From contig NZ_JAFBFW010000010.1 of the NCBI RefSeq assembly GCF_016909495.1, forward strand, positions 62,001 through 126,000: a DNA stretch of 64,000 bases, given 5' to 3'. Made by a program: the position numbers and the translations under genes. Numbering within the stretch: the first letter of the stretch is position 1; every line of letters starts with the position of its first letter. The notes beneath the pieces were generated by a model, which was given only the letters and a program-made list of their open reading frames with translations, made no database searches and was not told the DNA's origin. Positions 1 through 9,800 of the stretch are shown here, piece after piece. The stretch comes from Pantoea coffeiphila (GTDB lineage Bacteria; Pseudomonadota; Gammaproteobacteria; Enterobacterales; Enterobacteriaceae).

Positions 1-492
1 TGCGAAAGTGCTATCGGTAGCCGCCAGCGCTATCGCCGTTGGCATACCGGCAGCCAGCTCTTTGGCAAATGTCGGACCGGAAATCACCGCCAGCGGGATC
101 GCGTCGCCCAGAATTTCTCGCGCCACATCCTGCAACAGACGACCGGTTTCTTTCTCCAGGCCTTTCGTTGCCCACACCAGACGGGAGTCGGCACGCAGAT
201 GTGGTTTAATCTGCTGCAAAACGTCGCCAAATACATGGCTGGGAACAACGACCAGCAAATCCCGGCTGGCAGCAATTGCTTTAGCCAGATCGGTTTCAAT
301 CTGCAGAGTATCGGGGAAAGGCACATCGGGAAGGAAAGCGGTATTGCAGCGATCGGACTGAAGCTGCGCCTGGTGCTGTGGATTATGCCCCCACAGCACC
401 ACGTCGTGGCCATTACGGGCAAGCGTAATCGCCAGGGCGGTGCCGTACGAGCCGGCACCGATGACGCTCATGGAAGCATGAGAGCTACGCAT
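1..492 (-). CDS. gpsA: Glycerol-3-phosphate dehydrogenase [NAD(P)+], 3' end cut by window edge
   Basis: GpsA reduces dihydroxyacetone phosphate to sn-glycerol 3-phosphate in the cytoplasm, the first step of phospholipid backbone synthesis. The visible 164 codons carry the N-terminal nucleotide-binding loop [12 protein letters not shown] near residue 9, followed by family segments [17 protein letters not shown] and [10 protein letters not shown]. These match E. coli GpsA almost residue for residue. The start ATG overlaps the secB stop codon (TAATG), so the two are translationally coupled. The C-terminal half lies outside the window. The call rests on motif recognition and on the conserved secB-gpsA order. 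Confidence 0.95.
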   Translation of the reverse strand, partial: MRSSHASMSVIGAGSYGTALAITLARNGHDVVLWGHNPQHQAQLQSDRCNTAFLPDVPFPDTLQIETDLAKAIAASRDLLVVVPSHVFGDVLQQIKPHLRADSRLVWATKGLEKETGRLLQDVAREILGDAIPLAVISGPTFAKELAAGMPTAIALAATDSTFA

Positions 493-953
493 TAAGCATC
501 CTGCTGCTGCGCTGCACCTTCTGACTGCTGCAGATAGTTCATAAACAGCGCGTCGAAGTTAACCGGTGCAAGATTCAGCTGCGGGAAAGTACCGCGAGAA
601 ACCAGGCTGGTGATGCATTCACGAGCATACGGGAACAGGATGTTCGGGCAGTATGCACCCAGGCAGTGTGCCATCTGCGTGCCTTCAATGCCGCTGACGG
701 AGAAAATACCCGCCTGCTGAACTTCGCACAGGAACGCCGCTTCGTCGTTTACCGTTGCGGTTACGGTTACGCGCAGTACAACTTCATATACGTCGTCAGC
801 CAGCTGAGTAGAGGCGGTATCAAGATCCAGCTTAACTTCCGGTTCCCACTCTTTCTGGAAAACCTGCGGTGCATTTGGCGCTTCAAAAGAGATGTCTTTG
901 GTATAGATACGCTGGATCTGGAAAGCCATCTCGGTGTTGTTTTGTTCTGACAT
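492..953 (-). CDS. secB: Protein-export chaperone SecB
   Basis: SecB is a tetrameric cytoplasmic chaperone that holds preproteins unfolded and hands them to SecA. The 153 residues match the family length (155 in E. coli) and begin [20 protein letters not shown], with the conserved stretches [25 protein letters not shown] and [14 protein letters not shown]. It lies downstream of grxC and yibN on the same strand, with an 86-base gap after grxC, and overlaps gpsA. The Q- and A-rich tail is usual for the family. Confidence 0.97.
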   Translation of the reverse strand: MSEQNNTEMAFQIQRIYTKDISFEAPNAPQVFQKEWEPEVKLDLDTASTQLADDVYEVVLRVTVTATVNDEAAFLCEVQQAGIFSVSGIEGTQMAHCLGAYCPNILFPYARECITSLVSRGTFPQLNLAPVNFDALFMNYLQQSEGAAQQQDA

Positions 954-1039
954 GATACGTAATCCTATGGGTTAATAATCCGTTATTGTGCCGCAGTGTT
1001 CGTCATCCTGTGAGCGCTCAGTGCGTACTCAGCTCGTTA

Positions 1040-1291
1040 CTATTTTAACAGCGGGTCAAGACCGCCGCGGCCGTCGAGCGCAAAGAGATCGTCACAGCCG
1101 CCAATGTGCTGTGCATCAATAAAAATTTGAGGAACGGTAGTCCGGCCGCTGCGTTTGATCATCACTTCACGCGTATCGGCATCCCCATCAATCGGGATTT
1201 CCTGATAGCTCACGCCTTTCTGATCCAACAGCGCTTTGGCACGATGGCAGAAAGGGCAGGTTGCTTTGGTATAGATCTCAATGTTAGCCAT
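1040..1291 (-). CDS. grxC: Glutaredoxin 3
   Basis: This is a small thiol-disulfide oxidoreductase that uses glutathione to reduce protein disulfides and ribonucleotide reductase. The 83-residue thioredoxin fold shows the active site CPFC at residues 12-15, the cis-proline segment TTVPQIFID, and the GGCDDL glutathione-binding motif. The E. coli enzyme has CPYC, so the Tyr to Phe change inside the active-site loop is a small deviation, though aromatic variants are seen in the family. It sits between yibN and secB on the minus strand. Confidence 0.95.
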   Translation of the reverse strand: MANIEIYTKATCPFCHRAKALLDQKGVSYQEIPIDGDADTREVMIKRSGRTTVPQIFIDAQHIGGCDDLFALDGRGGLDPLLK

Positions 1292-1308
1292 GCCGACACT
1301 CCTGAAGT

Positions 1309-1752
1309 TTACTTACCGCGAACCAGCGGCAGGTTCTCGCCGCTCCAGCCGGAAATACCGTCTTTCAGCACATACACCTGTGCAAATCCGGCAGCGTTCA
1401 GCTGCGACGCGGATTCACCTGCTGAAGTACCGGTCGCACAAACGACAATCAGCGGCTGCGCTTTGTGTTTTTCCAGTTCGCTGAAGCTGCCTTTTTTGAT
1501 ATCAGCAGCCAGTACGTTAACTGAATTTGAAATATGGCCTTTACGGAAGTCATCGCGCCCACGCACATCTACAACCACGGCATCTTCTTTATTGATTAAA
1601 CGGGTGGCTTCACCACGGCTAATCGTTTTTACTTTGGAGAACAGACCCTTAACCGTAGTCACGATCACCAAAACCAGCAAAACAACCCACGCCAGACTTA
1701 AAATTGTGTGATTGCCTGCAAACTGCATAATATCTTGCATGAGGGGTAACAA
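1309..1752 (-). CDS. yibN: Membrane-anchored rhodanese-like protein YibN
   Basis: The protein has 147 residues. An N-terminal membrane helix (about residues 15-37, [17 protein letters not shown]) is followed by a single rhodanese domain with the cysteine loop [10 protein letters not shown]. The family moves sulfur or acts as a membrane scaffold, and the exact substrate is not visible in the sequence. It is the first gene of the yibN-grxC-secB-gpsA group, with a 17-base gap to grxC. Its start at 1752 has the purine-rich stretch GGGAG a few bases upstream. Confidence 0.92.
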   Translation of the reverse strand: MLPLMQDIMQFAGNHTILSLAWVVLLVLVIVTTVKGLFSKVKTISRGEATRLINKEDAVVVDVRGRDDFRKGHISNSVNVLAADIKKGSFSELEKHKAQPLIVVCATGTSAGESASQLNAAGFAQVYVLKDGISGWSGENLPLVRGK

Positions 1753-1921
1753 CTCCCGGAAGGGTTAATAAGCTAAAAATAAGGCTTCTGAGTATACCTG
1801 CCAAGGCTGCCATGTACAGTCGATAAGCTGCTCAGAGTTATGTTTTCTGCGGCAGATTACAAAAAAAAGTTGCCTTAAGTGAAAAATACTATCCTGACAT
1901 AACGGTGTATCGTTCTTAAGC

Positions 1922-2083
1922 GGTTATTTGTTGTGCAGCGAGCCATTACGGCTGTCGCTCATCGTGATTCTGAAAGGATTAACGACCGCGCAAAAATCCC
2001 GTGCCGGAGAGCGATTACTGTTACTGTCAGTAACTGAAAACCCGGTAGAGATGGCTGGTAAGCCGCTGTTCATCGTGGAATAA
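1922..2083 (+). pseudogene. gpmI: Decayed 3' end of cofactor-independent phosphoglycerate mutase gpmI
   Basis: In E. coli gpmI (gpmM) lies directly upstream of envC. Here the gene is missing, but the frame ending with TAA at 2081-2083 reads EMAGKPLFIVE-stop. This is nearly the C-terminus of GpmI as I remember it (EMTGKPLFIVE). The preceding AGERLLLLSV resembles a shortened and altered version of the GGRL/KLSDIAPTML segment. The upstream codons stay open to 1922 but are not recognisably GpmI, so the left border is uncertain. No start or catalytic segments remain. It reads as the scar of a deletion that removed almost the whole gene while keeping the envC junction. Confidence 0.6.
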
Positions 2084-2092
2084 TCCGAAGCT

Positions 2093-3400
2093 ATGAGGGA
2101 AAAAGCAACAGTGATACATTCATGGACCCCACGTAACAAGCAGGCATCCACGCCGTCATTACGTGCAAGCTTGTCCATCCTGACCGTCAGTGTTCTTTGC
2201 ACCGGCGCGTTGCTATGGTCTTTTTCTGCTTCCGCCGCCGACGACAATAAGTCACAGCTGCAGAGTATCCAGCAGGATATCGCTGAAAAAGAGAAAAGCG
2301 TTCAGCTGCAAAAACAGCAGCGCAGCAAACTTCTCGATCAGCTGCAGGCTCAGGAAAAAGTTATCGCTCAGGCCAGCCGCCAGCTGCGGGAAACGCAGTC
2401 GGGTCTGGGTTCACTGAGTAAAGATATCAGTTCTCTCACCGCCTCCATCAATAAGCTTCAGAAACAGCAGCAGCAGCAGGAATCTATGCTGGCGCAGCAG
2501 CTTGATGCCGCTTTCCGCCAGGGCCAGCACAGTGGTTTACAGCTGATCCTCAGTGGCGAAGAGAGCCAGCGCAGCGAGCGCATGCTGGCCTATTTCGGCT
2601 ATCTGAACGATGCCCGGCAAAAATCCATCGATGAGCTGAAGCAAACCCGCAGCGACCTCTCGGCGCAAAAAACCAGCCTGGTAGACAAGCAGGCGCAGCA
2701 AAAATCCCTGCTGGAGCAACAGCAAACGCAGCAGCAAAAGCTTGAGGGTGCGCGCCAGGCGCGCAAACAAACCCTGACCACGCTCGAATCGTCGCTGGAG
2801 AAAGATCAGGCGCAGCTGGTGGAACTGCGGCAGAACGAAAGCCGCCTGCGCGACAAAATTGCCAAAGCCGAGCGGGAGGCGAAAGCCCGTGCTGAACGGG
2901 AAGCGCGTGAGGCGCAGAAAGTGCGCGAACGCGAGGCGCAGGCGAAACGGAAAGGCACCACCTATAAACCCACCGAGAGCGAGCGAGCGCTGGTTTCCCG
3001 TACCGGCGGCCTTGGCCGGGCGGCAGGACAGGCGCTGTGGCCGGTTCGCGGCAGCATCGAGCACCGTTTTGGCGAACAGCTACAGGGTGAGCTTCGCTGG
3101 AAGGGCCTGGTGATCGCCGCACCGGAAGGGACCGAAGTTAAAGCGATTGCCGACGGTCGAGTGCTGATGGCCGACTGGCTGCAGGGTTACGGGCTGGTGG
3201 TGGTCGTGGAGCACGGTAAAGGCGATATGAGCCTGTACGGCTATAATCAGAGTGCGCTGGTGAGCGTGGGAACACAGGTCCGGGCAGGGCAGCCCATTGC
3301 GCTGGTTGGCAACAGCGGTGGCCGCGGCACGCCTTCACTCTATTTCGAAATCCGCCGCCAGGGACAGGCCGTCAATCCACTGCCGTGGTTAGGAAGATAA
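2093..3400 (+). CDS. envC: Murein hydrolase activator EnvC
   Basis: EnvC is a periplasmic divisome factor that activates amidases AmiA and AmiB for daughter-cell separation. The sequence shows an N-terminal signal segment ending SFSASA, a long Gln/Lys/Arg-rich coiled coil (about residues 50-290), and a C-terminal LytM domain (about 320-435) with WPVRGSIEHRFGEQ, GLVVVVEHG and LYFEIRRQGQAVNP. The LytM metal-binding residues are degenerate, as known for EnvC, which activates rather than cuts. A GTG at 2111 has a better-placed GAGGGA (2095-2100) and is an alternative start. It is followed by yibQ and preceded by the gpmI remnant. Confidence 0.95.
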   Translation: MREKATVIHSWTPRNKQASTPSLRASLSILTVSVLCTGALLWSFSASAADDNKSQLQSIQQDIAEKEKSVQLQKQQRSKLLDQLQAQEKVIAQASRQLRETQSGLGSLSKDISSLTASINKLQKQQQQQESMLAQQLDAAFRQGQHSGLQLILSGEESQRSERMLAYFGYLNDARQKSIDELKQTRSDLSAQKTSLVDKQAQQKSLLEQQQTQQQKLEGARQARKQTLTTLESSLEKDQAQLVELRQNESRLRDKIAKAEREAKARAEREAREAQKVREREAQAKRKGTTYKPTESERALVSRTGGLGRAAGQALWPVRGSIEHRFGEQLQGELRWKGLVIAAPEGTEVKAIADGRVLMADWLQGYGLVVVVEHGKGDMSLYGYNQSALVSVGTQVRAGQPIALVGNSGGRGTPSLYFEIRRQGQAVNPLPWLGR

Positions 3401-3402
3401 GT

Positions 3403-4335
3403 TTGTTTCAGTTACGAAAACTCAGCGGCCTGCTGGTAGCGCTTGTTTTGGCCAACCCGGCGTTTGCCGGTAAGCTTTCAATAGTGATTGATGATTTTGG
3501 CTACCGTCCGGCGCAGGAAAATCAGGTATTACAGATGCCTGCGGCCATTTCCGTGGCGGTGTTGCCCAATGCACCACACGCCCGGGAGATGGCAACCAAA
3601 GCCCATCAGCGCGGCCACGAAGTGCTGATCCATTTGCCGATGGCCCCACTCAGCAAACAGCCGCTGGAAAAAGACACTCTGCGACCGGACATGTCCGTGG
3701 ATGAAATTGCGCGCATCGTGCGTGAAGCCGCTGCCGATGTACCGTATGCCGTTGGGTTAAATAACCATATGGGTAGCGCAATGACCTCCAGCCTGCCCGG
3801 CATGCAGAAAGTGATGCAGGTTCTTGACCGCTATAATTTTTATTTTCTCGACAGCATGACTATCGGCAACAGCCAGTCAACGCGCGCCGCCGCCGGCACC
3901 AGCGTTAAAGTCATCAAGCGCCGCGTGTTCCTGGACGATACGCAGAATGAGGCGGATATCCGCCAGCAGTTTACCCGGGCGGTCCGGCTTGCCCAACGCG
4001 ACGGCTCGGCAATTGCCATTGGTCACCCGCATCCGACAACGGTGCGCGTTTTGCAGCAGATGTTGCCAACGCTGCCTGCCGATATCACGCTGGTGCGCCC
4101 AAGCCAGCTTCTCAACGAACCACAGCATGGCAGCAACACGCCGCTGCCTGAGACCCGGCCGCAACCGAACAAGCCGCGCAATCCGTTCCGCGTGGGCAAA
4201 AACTGCCCGGTGAAAACCGTGCCGGTTCCGGCAACGCTGGCTCTTGGGATTGTCGCTGAAAGCGTCGCCAGCAGCCCGCTGTTGAAAACGCTGTCGCAGC
4301 AGTTTTCAGGATTAAAGCCTGATTTTTCTCGCTAA
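3403..4335 (+). CDS. yibQ: Divergent polysaccharide deacetylase family protein YibQ
   Basis: This is a periplasmic protein of the DUF610/divergent polysaccharide deacetylase group, and its physiological role is not established. I chose the TTG at 3403 because AGGAAG (3391-3396) sits six bases upstream and the product then begins with a compact signal peptide ending NPAFA. A GTG at 3385, inside envC, is also possible. Motifs include KLSIVIDDFGY, GHEVLIHLPMAPLSKQ, GLNNHMGS and IAIGHPHPTTV. The Lys/Pro-rich C-terminal third is less conserved. It is probably co-transcribed with envC. Confidence 0.9.
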   Translation: MFQLRKLSGLLVALVLANPAFAGKLSIVIDDFGYRPAQENQVLQMPAAISVAVLPNAPHAREMATKAHQRGHEVLIHLPMAPLSKQPLEKDTLRPDMSVDEIARIVREAAADVPYAVGLNNHMGSAMTSSLPGMQKVMQVLDRYNFYFLDSMTIGNSQSTRAAAGTSVKVIKRRVFLDDTQNEADIRQQFTRAVRLAQRDGSAIAIGHPHPTTVRVLQQMLPTLPADITLVRPSQLLNEPQHGSNTPLPETRPQPNKPRNPFRVGKNCPVKTVPVPATLALGIVAESVASSPLLKTLSQQFSGLKPDFSR

Positions 4336-4341
4336 TTCGTT

Positions 4342-4365
4342 TGCCGCCAGCGCCAGCTGGCGGCA
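4342..4365. terminator. Hairpin between convergent yibQ and tdh
   Basis: Perfect 10-base inverted repeat TGCCGCCAGC / GCTGGCGGCA with a four-base loop. It sits between the yibQ stop and the tdh stop. There is no strong T run, so it may be a weak bidirectional terminator or a 3'-end stabiliser. Confidence 0.55.
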
Positions 4366-4370
4366 GCGTG

Positions 4371-5402
4371 TTAAGATGGCCAGTTAAGGATCACCTTGCC
4401 CGAGTGGCCGGAACGCATTTCATCAAACCCCTGCTGGAAATCATCAATATCAAAGCGATGAGTAATAATCGGCGTTAAATCCAGCCCGGACTGCAGCAGC
4501 GCCACCATTTTGTACCAGGTTTCAAACATTTCCCGACCATAAATCCCTTTGATAAACAGCCCCTTGAAGATCACCTGATTCCAGTCGATGGCCATTTCCT
4601 CGGAAGGAATACCCAGCATAGCAATACGCCCGCCGTGATTCATCACGCCCAGCATGGAACGAAATGCTGCGGGTACGCCAGACATCTCCAGTCCGATATC
4701 AAAGCCTTCCGTCATTCCCAACTCACCCATCACCGATCTCAGGTCGTCCCGGCTGACGTTAACCGCCCGGGTGACGCCCATTTTCTGGGCCAGCTTCAGC
4801 CGGTATTCGTTAACGTCTGTGATAACCACATGCCGCGCCCCCACGTGGCGACAGATGGCCGCCGCCATGATGCCAATCGGCCCCGCGCCGGTTATCAACA
4901 CATCCTCACCGACCAGATCGAATGACAGCGCCGTATGCACCGCGTTGCCGAAGGGATCGAAGATGGCCGCCAGCTCGTCAGGAATATTATCGGGAATTTT
5001 AAACGCGTTAACCGCCGGAATTGACAGATATTCGGCAAAGCAGCCCTGACGATTCACGCCAACGCCAATCGCATTGCGACACAGATGAGTTCGCCCTCCC
5101 CGGCAGTTACGGCAGTGGCCGCAGGTGATATGCCCCTCGCCGGATACCCGGTCACCGGGCTGAAAACCGACCACTTCCTGCCCCACCGCCACCACCTCGC
5201 CGACGTATTCGTGGCCGGTAATCATCGGCACCGGGATGGTTTTCTGTGACCAGGCATCCCAGTTATAGATATGCACGTCGGTACCGCAGATCGCCGTTTT
5301 GCGGATTTTTATCAACACATCATTGTGGCCCGGCTCGGGTATTGCGGCGTCGTTGATCATCCAGATCCCCTGGCGGGCGTGCAGTTTGGCTAACGCTTTC
5401 AT
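4371..5402 (-). CDS. tdh: L-threonine 3-dehydrogenase
   Basis: This enzyme oxidises L-threonine to 2-amino-3-ketobutyrate using NAD+. Its partner Kbl then cleaves the product to glycine and acetyl-CoA. The 343-residue zinc-dependent medium-chain dehydrogenase shows the catalytic zinc site [22 protein letters not shown], the structural zinc cluster [15 protein letters not shown], and the Rossmann motif [10 protein letters not shown]. It is the second gene of the kbl-tdh operon, with a nine-base gap and a strong GGAGGAGT ribosome site immediately before the ATG. Confidence 0.97.
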   Translation of the reverse strand: MKALAKLHARQGIWMINDAAIPEPGHNDVLIKIRKTAICGTDVHIYNWDAWSQKTIPVPMITGHEYVGEVVAVGQEVVGFQPGDRVSGEGHITCGHCRNCRGGRTHLCRNAIGVGVNRQGCFAEYLSIPAVNAFKIPDNIPDELAAIFDPFGNAVHTALSFDLVGEDVLITGAGPIGIMAAAICRHVGARHVVITDVNEYRLKLAQKMGVTRAVNVSRDDLRSVMGELGMTEGFDIGLEMSGVPAAFRSMLGVMNHGGRIAMLGIPSEEMAIDWNQVIFKGLFIKGIYGREMFETWYKMVALLQSGLDLTPIITHRFDIDDFQQGFDEMRSGHSGKVILNWPS

Positions 5403-5411
5403 TACTCCTCC

Positions 5412-6611
5412 TTATCCGGCAATGACGCCCAGCTGACGGCCAACACGGGTGAATGCATCAACCGCACGTTCCAGCTGCGGCTGGGTGTGGGAGGCTGAAA
5501 TCTGGGTGCGGATGCGCGCTTTTCCTTCAGGCACCACCGGGTAGAAGAAACCGGTAACAAAGATCCCTTCCTGCTGTAACAGACTGGCAAAGGTCTGGGC
5601 CAGCCGCGCATCGCCCAGCATCACGGGAATGATGGCGTGATCAGCCCCTGCCAGAGTGAACCCCGCGGCCTGCATCGCGGAGCGAAAATAATTTACGTTA
5701 TCCCACAGCCGCTGCCGCAGCCCATCGCCTTCTGCCAGCATGGAAAGCACCTGTAAGGATGCCGCGACAATTGAGGGTGCCAGGGAATTGGAGAACAGAT
5801 AAGGGCGCGATCGCTGACGCAGCCACTCCACCACCTCTTTTTTGGCGGCGATGTAGCCGCCGGACGCCCCACCAAGCGCTTTGCCCAGTGTGCCGGTAAT
5901 GATGTCCACTCGGCCCATCACGCCGCAGTATTCATGGCTGCCCCGTCCCGCCTCACCGACAAAACCTACAGCGTGAGAATCATCCACCATCACCAGCGCC
6001 TGGTAGCGATCGGCGAGATCGCAGATCCCCGCCAGATTAGCAATCACGCCATCCATCGAAAACACGCCGTCGGTAGCGATAAGAATATGACGTGCGCCCG
6101 CTTCCCGCGCCCGTTGCAGGCAGGATTCCAGCTCGGCCATATCATTGTTGGCATAGCGATAGCGCTGAGCTTTACACAGGCGGATGCCGTCTATAATCGA
6201 TGCGTGATTCAACGCGTCGGAGATCACCGCATCCTCCGCACCCAGCAGGGTTTCAAACAGCCCGCCGTTGGCGTCAAAGCAGGAGGAGTAAAGGATGCTG
6301 TCTTCCATGCCCAGAAATTCCGCCAGTCGATGTTCCAGCTGGCGATGCTGGTCCTGCGTCCCACAGATAAACCGCACCGAGGCCATGCCAAAACCGTGCG
6401 TATCCAGCCCGGATTTTGCTGCAGCAATCAGCGACGGATGGTTAGCCAGCCCGAGATAGTTATTAGCGCAAAAATTCAGTAGCTCGCTACCGTCAGCTAA
6501 TTCAATTACCGCCTGCTGCGCACCTGCAATCTGCCGCTCGTGCTTAAACAGCCCCTCGCGATCCGCATTCAGCAACTGCTGCTTAACCTGCTGATAAAAA
6601 ACATCCTTCAT
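5412..6611 (-). CDS. kbl: Glycine C-acetyltransferase (2-amino-3-ketobutyrate CoA ligase)
   Basis: This is a PLP enzyme of the alpha-oxoamine synthase family that splits 2-amino-3-ketobutyrate with CoA into glycine and acetyl-CoA. The start at 6611 (MKDVFYQQV) is preferred over an upstream in-frame ATG because it matches E. coli Kbl and is preceded by AGGAGGGGGATAAAC. The 399 residues include [14 protein letters not shown], the [10 protein letters not shown] aspartate segment, and the PLP lysine in [15 protein letters not shown]. It forms an operon with tdh. Confidence 0.97.
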   Translation of the reverse strand: MKDVFYQQVKQQLLNADREGLFKHERQIAGAQQAVIELADGSELLNFCANNYLGLANHPSLIAAAKSGLDTHGFGMASVRFICGTQDQHRQLEHRLAEFLGMEDSILYSSCFDANGGLFETLLGAEDAVISDALNHASIIDGIRLCKAQRYRYANNDMAELESCLQRAREAGARHILIATDGVFSMDGVIANLAGICDLADRYQALVMVDDSHAVGFVGEAGRGSHEYCGVMGRVDIITGTLGKALGGASGGYIAAKKEVVEWLRQRSRPYLFSNSLAPSIVAASLQVLSMLAEGDGLRQRLWDNVNYFRSAMQAAGFTLAGADHAIIPVMLGDARLAQTFASLLQQEGIFVTGFFYPVVPEGKARIRTQISASHTQPQLERAVDAFTRVGRQLGVIAG

Positions 6612-6838
6612 GTTTATCCCCCTCCTGCTCTTTTCAGCGACACTGTGCACTGAAAGTACAGCACAATAGCGGACAGACATGATGGAAGATGCAAATATTG
6701 CAGCATATCTCACGGAATAATTTGTTCAGCACCCCAGGTTACAGACTCGTCTGGCTGTGTGTGGCGCGTTGAGATGTTATGATAAGACTATTAGCGCGTG
6801 GAGCCTCCTGCTCCACCCCACAGTAAAGGTTAATGCTC

Positions 6839-7771
6839 ATGATTATCGTCACCGGCGGCGCTGGATTTATTGGAAGCAATATCATCAAGGCGCTGAATGA
6901 TAAGGGCCATACTGACATTCTTGTGGTCGACAATCTTAAAGACGGAACCAAATTCGCCAACCTGGTGGATTTAGACGTCGCCGACTACATGGATAAAGAA
7001 GACTTCCTGATTGCCATTCTGGCCGATGAAGATTTTGGCGATGTTGAAGCCGTGTTCCACGAAGGTGCCTGTTCATCCACCACCGAGTGGGACGGAAAGT
7101 ACATGATGGATAACAACTATCAGTACTCTAAAGAGCTGCTGCATTACTGCCTTGAGCACGATATTCCGTTCCTGTACGCCTCTTCCGCGGCGACTTACGG
7201 TGGCCGTAACGCCGACTTTATTGAAGAGCGCCAGTTTGAAGAGCCGCTGAACGTATATGGCTACTCCAAAATGCTGTTCGACCACTATGTACGCAGCATC
7301 CTGCCTGAAGCGCAGTCTCAGGTTTGCGGTTTCCGCTACTTCAACGTTTATGGACCGCGCGAAGGACACAAAGGCAGCATGGCCAGCGTGGCATTCCACC
7401 TGAATACCCAGTTGAAAAACGGTGAGAACCCGAAACTGTTTGAAGGCAGCGACGGATTTAAGCGCGACTTTATCTATGTGGAAGACGTTGCTGCGGTCAA
7501 CCTGTGGTTCTGGGAAAACAGCGTGTCCGGCATCTTCAACTGCGGTACCGGCCGTGCCGAATCTTTCCAGGAAGTGGCGGACGCCGCGCTGAATTATCAC
7601 CAGAAAGGTGAAATCGAATACATTCCGTTCCCGGAAAAACTGAAAGGCCGTTATCAGGCGTTTACCCTTGCCGACCAGACCAAACTGCGCGCTGCGGGCT
7701 ACGATAAGCCGTTCAAAACCGTCGCCGAAGGCGTGGCTGAATACATGGCGTGGCTGAACCGTAACGGTTAA
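6839..7771 (+). CDS. hldD: ADP-L-glycero-D-manno-heptose-6-epimerase
   Basis: HldD converts ADP-D-glycero-D-manno-heptose to the L-glycero form used by WaaC and WaaF. The start at 6839 ([14 protein letters not shown]) is chosen over ATG 6833 because AAAGG at 6825-6829 is then nine bases away and the product matches E. coli HldD. The short-chain dehydrogenase fold shows GGAGFIG, the serine site [10 protein letters not shown] and the YxxxK pair in YGYSKML. The 310 residues are the usual length. It opens the LPS core locus and is followed after 16 bases by waaF. Confidence 0.97.
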   Translation: MIIVTGGAGFIGSNIIKALNDKGHTDILVVDNLKDGTKFANLVDLDVADYMDKEDFLIAILADEDFGDVEAVFHEGACSSTTEWDGKYMMDNNYQYSKELLHYCLEHDIPFLYASSAATYGGRNADFIEERQFEEPLNVYGYSKMLFDHYVRSILPEAQSQVCGFRYFNVYGPREGHKGSMASVAFHLNTQLKNGENPKLFEGSDGFKRDFIYVEDVAAVNLWFWENSVSGIFNCGTGRAESFQEVADAALNYHQKGEIEYIPFPEKLKGRYQAFTLADQTKLRAAGYDKPFKTVAEGVAEYMAWLNRNG

Positions 7772-7787
7772 CGGAGCGGGGCAGGCA

Positions 7788-8834
7788 ATGAAAATTCTGG
7801 TTATTGGCCCATCGTGGGTCGGCGACATGATGATGTCGCAGAGCCTGTATCGTACGCTGAAGGCGGAACATCCCGAGGCGACGATCGATGTGATGGCGCC
7901 AGCCTGGTGCCGGCCCCTGCTGTCGCGCATGCCGGAAGTGAACGAGGCGCTGGCGATGCCGCTGGGCCATGGCGCACTGGAGATCGGTGAACGCCGTCGG
8001 TTGGGCAAGGCGCTGCGCGATAAAGGCTACGATCGTGCGTTTGTGCTGCCCAACTCGTTTAAATCCGCCCTGGTGCCGTTTTTTGCTGCCGTCCCACGCC
8101 GTACCGGCTGGCGCGGTGAAATGCGCTACGGCCTGTTGAACGATATCCGCACGCTGGATAAAGCCGCGTTTCCGCTGATGGTGCAGCGCTACGTCGCGTT
8201 GGCATACGACAAATCTCGCATCGCCAGCGCCAGCGATCTGCCCCAGCCGCTGCTGTGGCCGAAACTGGTGGTACAGGAAGCGGAGAAGCAGAGCACAGCC
8301 GCCGCATTTAATCTGGCCGCTGACCGACCGCTGATTGGTTTCTGTCCCGGTGCGGAATTTGGCCCGGCGAAACGCTGGCCGCACTATCACTATGCCGCGC
8401 TGGCGCAGCAGCTGATCGACCAGGGCTACCAGATAGCGCTGTTCGGTTCGGCGAAAGACCATGAGACGGGCGATCAGATCCTTGCCGCGTTGAGCGAAAA
8501 CAATCGACAGCACTGCCGCAATCTCGCTGGCGAAACCCAGCTGGAACAGGCGGTGATCCTGCTGGCCTGCTGCCACGCCGTGGTGAGCAACGACTCAGGA
8601 CTGATGCATATTGCCGCAGCGCTCGACCGCCCGCTGGTTGCGCTTTACGGTCCAAGCAGCCCTGATTTCACACCGCCGCTGTCCGATAAGGCACGGGTGA
8701 TACGTCTGATCGACGGCTACCACAAAGTGCGTAAGGGTGATGCTGCCGAAGGCTATCACCAGAGTTTGATTGATATTACTCCAGCGCGCGTTATCGCCGA
8801 GCTGGAAACGCTTTGCCCTACTCCAGGAGTTTGA
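7788..8834 (+). CDS. waaF: ADP-heptose:LPS heptosyltransferase II
   Basis: WaaF adds the second L,D-heptose of the inner core on the cytoplasmic face of the inner membrane. It is a GT9 protein of 348 residues starting MKILVIGPSWVGDMMMSQSLY, with PGAEFGPAKRWP in the middle and the donor-binding segment VVSNDSGLMHIAAAL near the C-terminus. The waaC ATG begins directly after its stop codon, which points to translational coupling in the hldD-waaF-waaC operon. Confidence 0.96.
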   Translation: MKILVIGPSWVGDMMMSQSLYRTLKAEHPEATIDVMAPAWCRPLLSRMPEVNEALAMPLGHGALEIGERRRLGKALRDKGYDRAFVLPNSFKSALVPFFAAVPRRTGWRGEMRYGLLNDIRTLDKAAFPLMVQRYVALAYDKSRIASASDLPQPLLWPKLVVQEAEKQSTAAAFNLAADRPLIGFCPGAEFGPAKRWPHYHYAALAQQLIDQGYQIALFGSAKDHETGDQILAALSENNRQHCRNLAGETQLEQAVILLACCHAVVSNDSGLMHIAAALDRPLVALYGPSSPDFTPPLSDKARVIRLIDGYHKVRKGDAAEGYHQSLIDITPARVIAELETLCPTPGV

Positions 8835-9800
8835 ATGCGGGTTCTGATTATTAAAACCTCCTCAATGGGAGATGTATTGCACTCGCTACCAGCATTAACG
8901 GACGCCATGCAGGCCATTCCCGGAATTCGTTTTGACTGGGTCGTTGAAGAGGGCTTTGCTCAGATCCCTTCCTGGCATCCTGCCGTGGATAATGTCCTGC
9001 CTGTGGCGATTCGCCGCTGGCGCAAACACTGGTTTGGCAGCCAGAACCGCGAAGAGCGCGTAGCGTTTAAGCGCGAGCTACAGTCGCGTGAGTATGATGT
9101 GGTGCTGGATGCGCAGGGGCTGATTAAAAGCGCGGCGCTGGTCACGCGTCTGGCAAAAGGCGTTAAACACGGGGCCGACAGCCGCAGCGCGCGTGAACCG
9201 TTTGCCAGCTGGTGGTATGACCGCCGTCATCCGATCGACAAACAGCAGCATGCAGTACAGCGCACGCGAGAACTGTTCGCCAAAAGCCTCGGCTATGCGC
9301 TGCCGGAAACCACGGGTGACTACGCTATCGCCCAACATTTTATTCACGAGCTGCCGGAAGATGCGAACCGCTATCTGGTGTTTCTACACGCCACCACCCG
9401 CGATAATAAGCACTGGTCGGAAAGCCACTGGCGTGAACTTATTGGTTTAATACAGCCATCAGGATTGCGGATAAAGCTGCCCTGGGGGGCAGAACATGAG
9501 CATCAGCGTGCGATTCGCCTGGCTGAAGGCTTTGATTTCGTTGACGTGCTGCCGAAGCTGACGCTGGAGCAGGTCGCCCGCACGCTGGCGGGCGCGCGTG
9601 CGGTGGTATCCGTCGATACCGGTTTGAGCCACCTGACCGCTGCGCTCGACCGCCCGAATATCACGCTGTATGGCCCAACCGATCCGGGACTGATTGGCGG
9701 CTACGGCAAGAATCAGTTTGCCCTGATTTCTCCGGATAAAAACATGGATTCGTTGAGCGCAGAGCAGGTGCGCGAAGCATTGAGCAAGGTCATGTCATGA
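8835..9800 (+). CDS. waaC: LPS heptosyltransferase I
   Basis: WaaC attaches the first heptose to Kdo2-lipid A. It is a 321-residue GT9 protein with MRVLIIKTSSMGDVLHSLPAL at the start, LDAQGLIKSA, LHATTRDNKHW and the C-terminal SVDTGLSHLTAAL. It directly abuts waaF and overlaps the next glycosyltransferase gene by four bases (ATGA). Confidence 0.96.
   Translation: MRVLIIKTSSMGDVLHSLPALTDAMQAIPGIRFDWVVEEGFAQIPSWHPAVDNVLPVAIRRWRKHWFGSQNREERVAFKRELQSREYDVVLDAQGLIKSAALVTRLAKGVKHGADSRSAREPFASWWYDRRHPIDKQQHAVQRTRELFAKSLGYALPETTGDYAIAQHFIHELPEDANRYLVFLHATTRDNKHWSESHWRELIGLIQPSGLRIKLPWGAEHEHQRAIRLAEGFDFVDVLPKLTLEQVARTLAGARAVVSVDTGLSHLTAALDRPNITLYGPTDPGLIGGYGKNQFALISPDKNMDSLSAEQVREALSKVMS

Noticed and set aside
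1924..2247. 107-codon minus-strand frame across the envC start
   Set aside because: It is antisense to the envC signal peptide and to the gpmI remnant, and its sequence has no family resemblance.
2537..3122. Two long minus-strand frames opposite envC
   Set aside because: Shadows of the GC-rich, repetitive coiled-coil coding sequence of envC.
7073..8576. Long minus-strand frames (311 and 287 codons) opposite hldD and waaF
   Set aside because: Antisense shadows of two well-identified genes, with no protein-like motifs.
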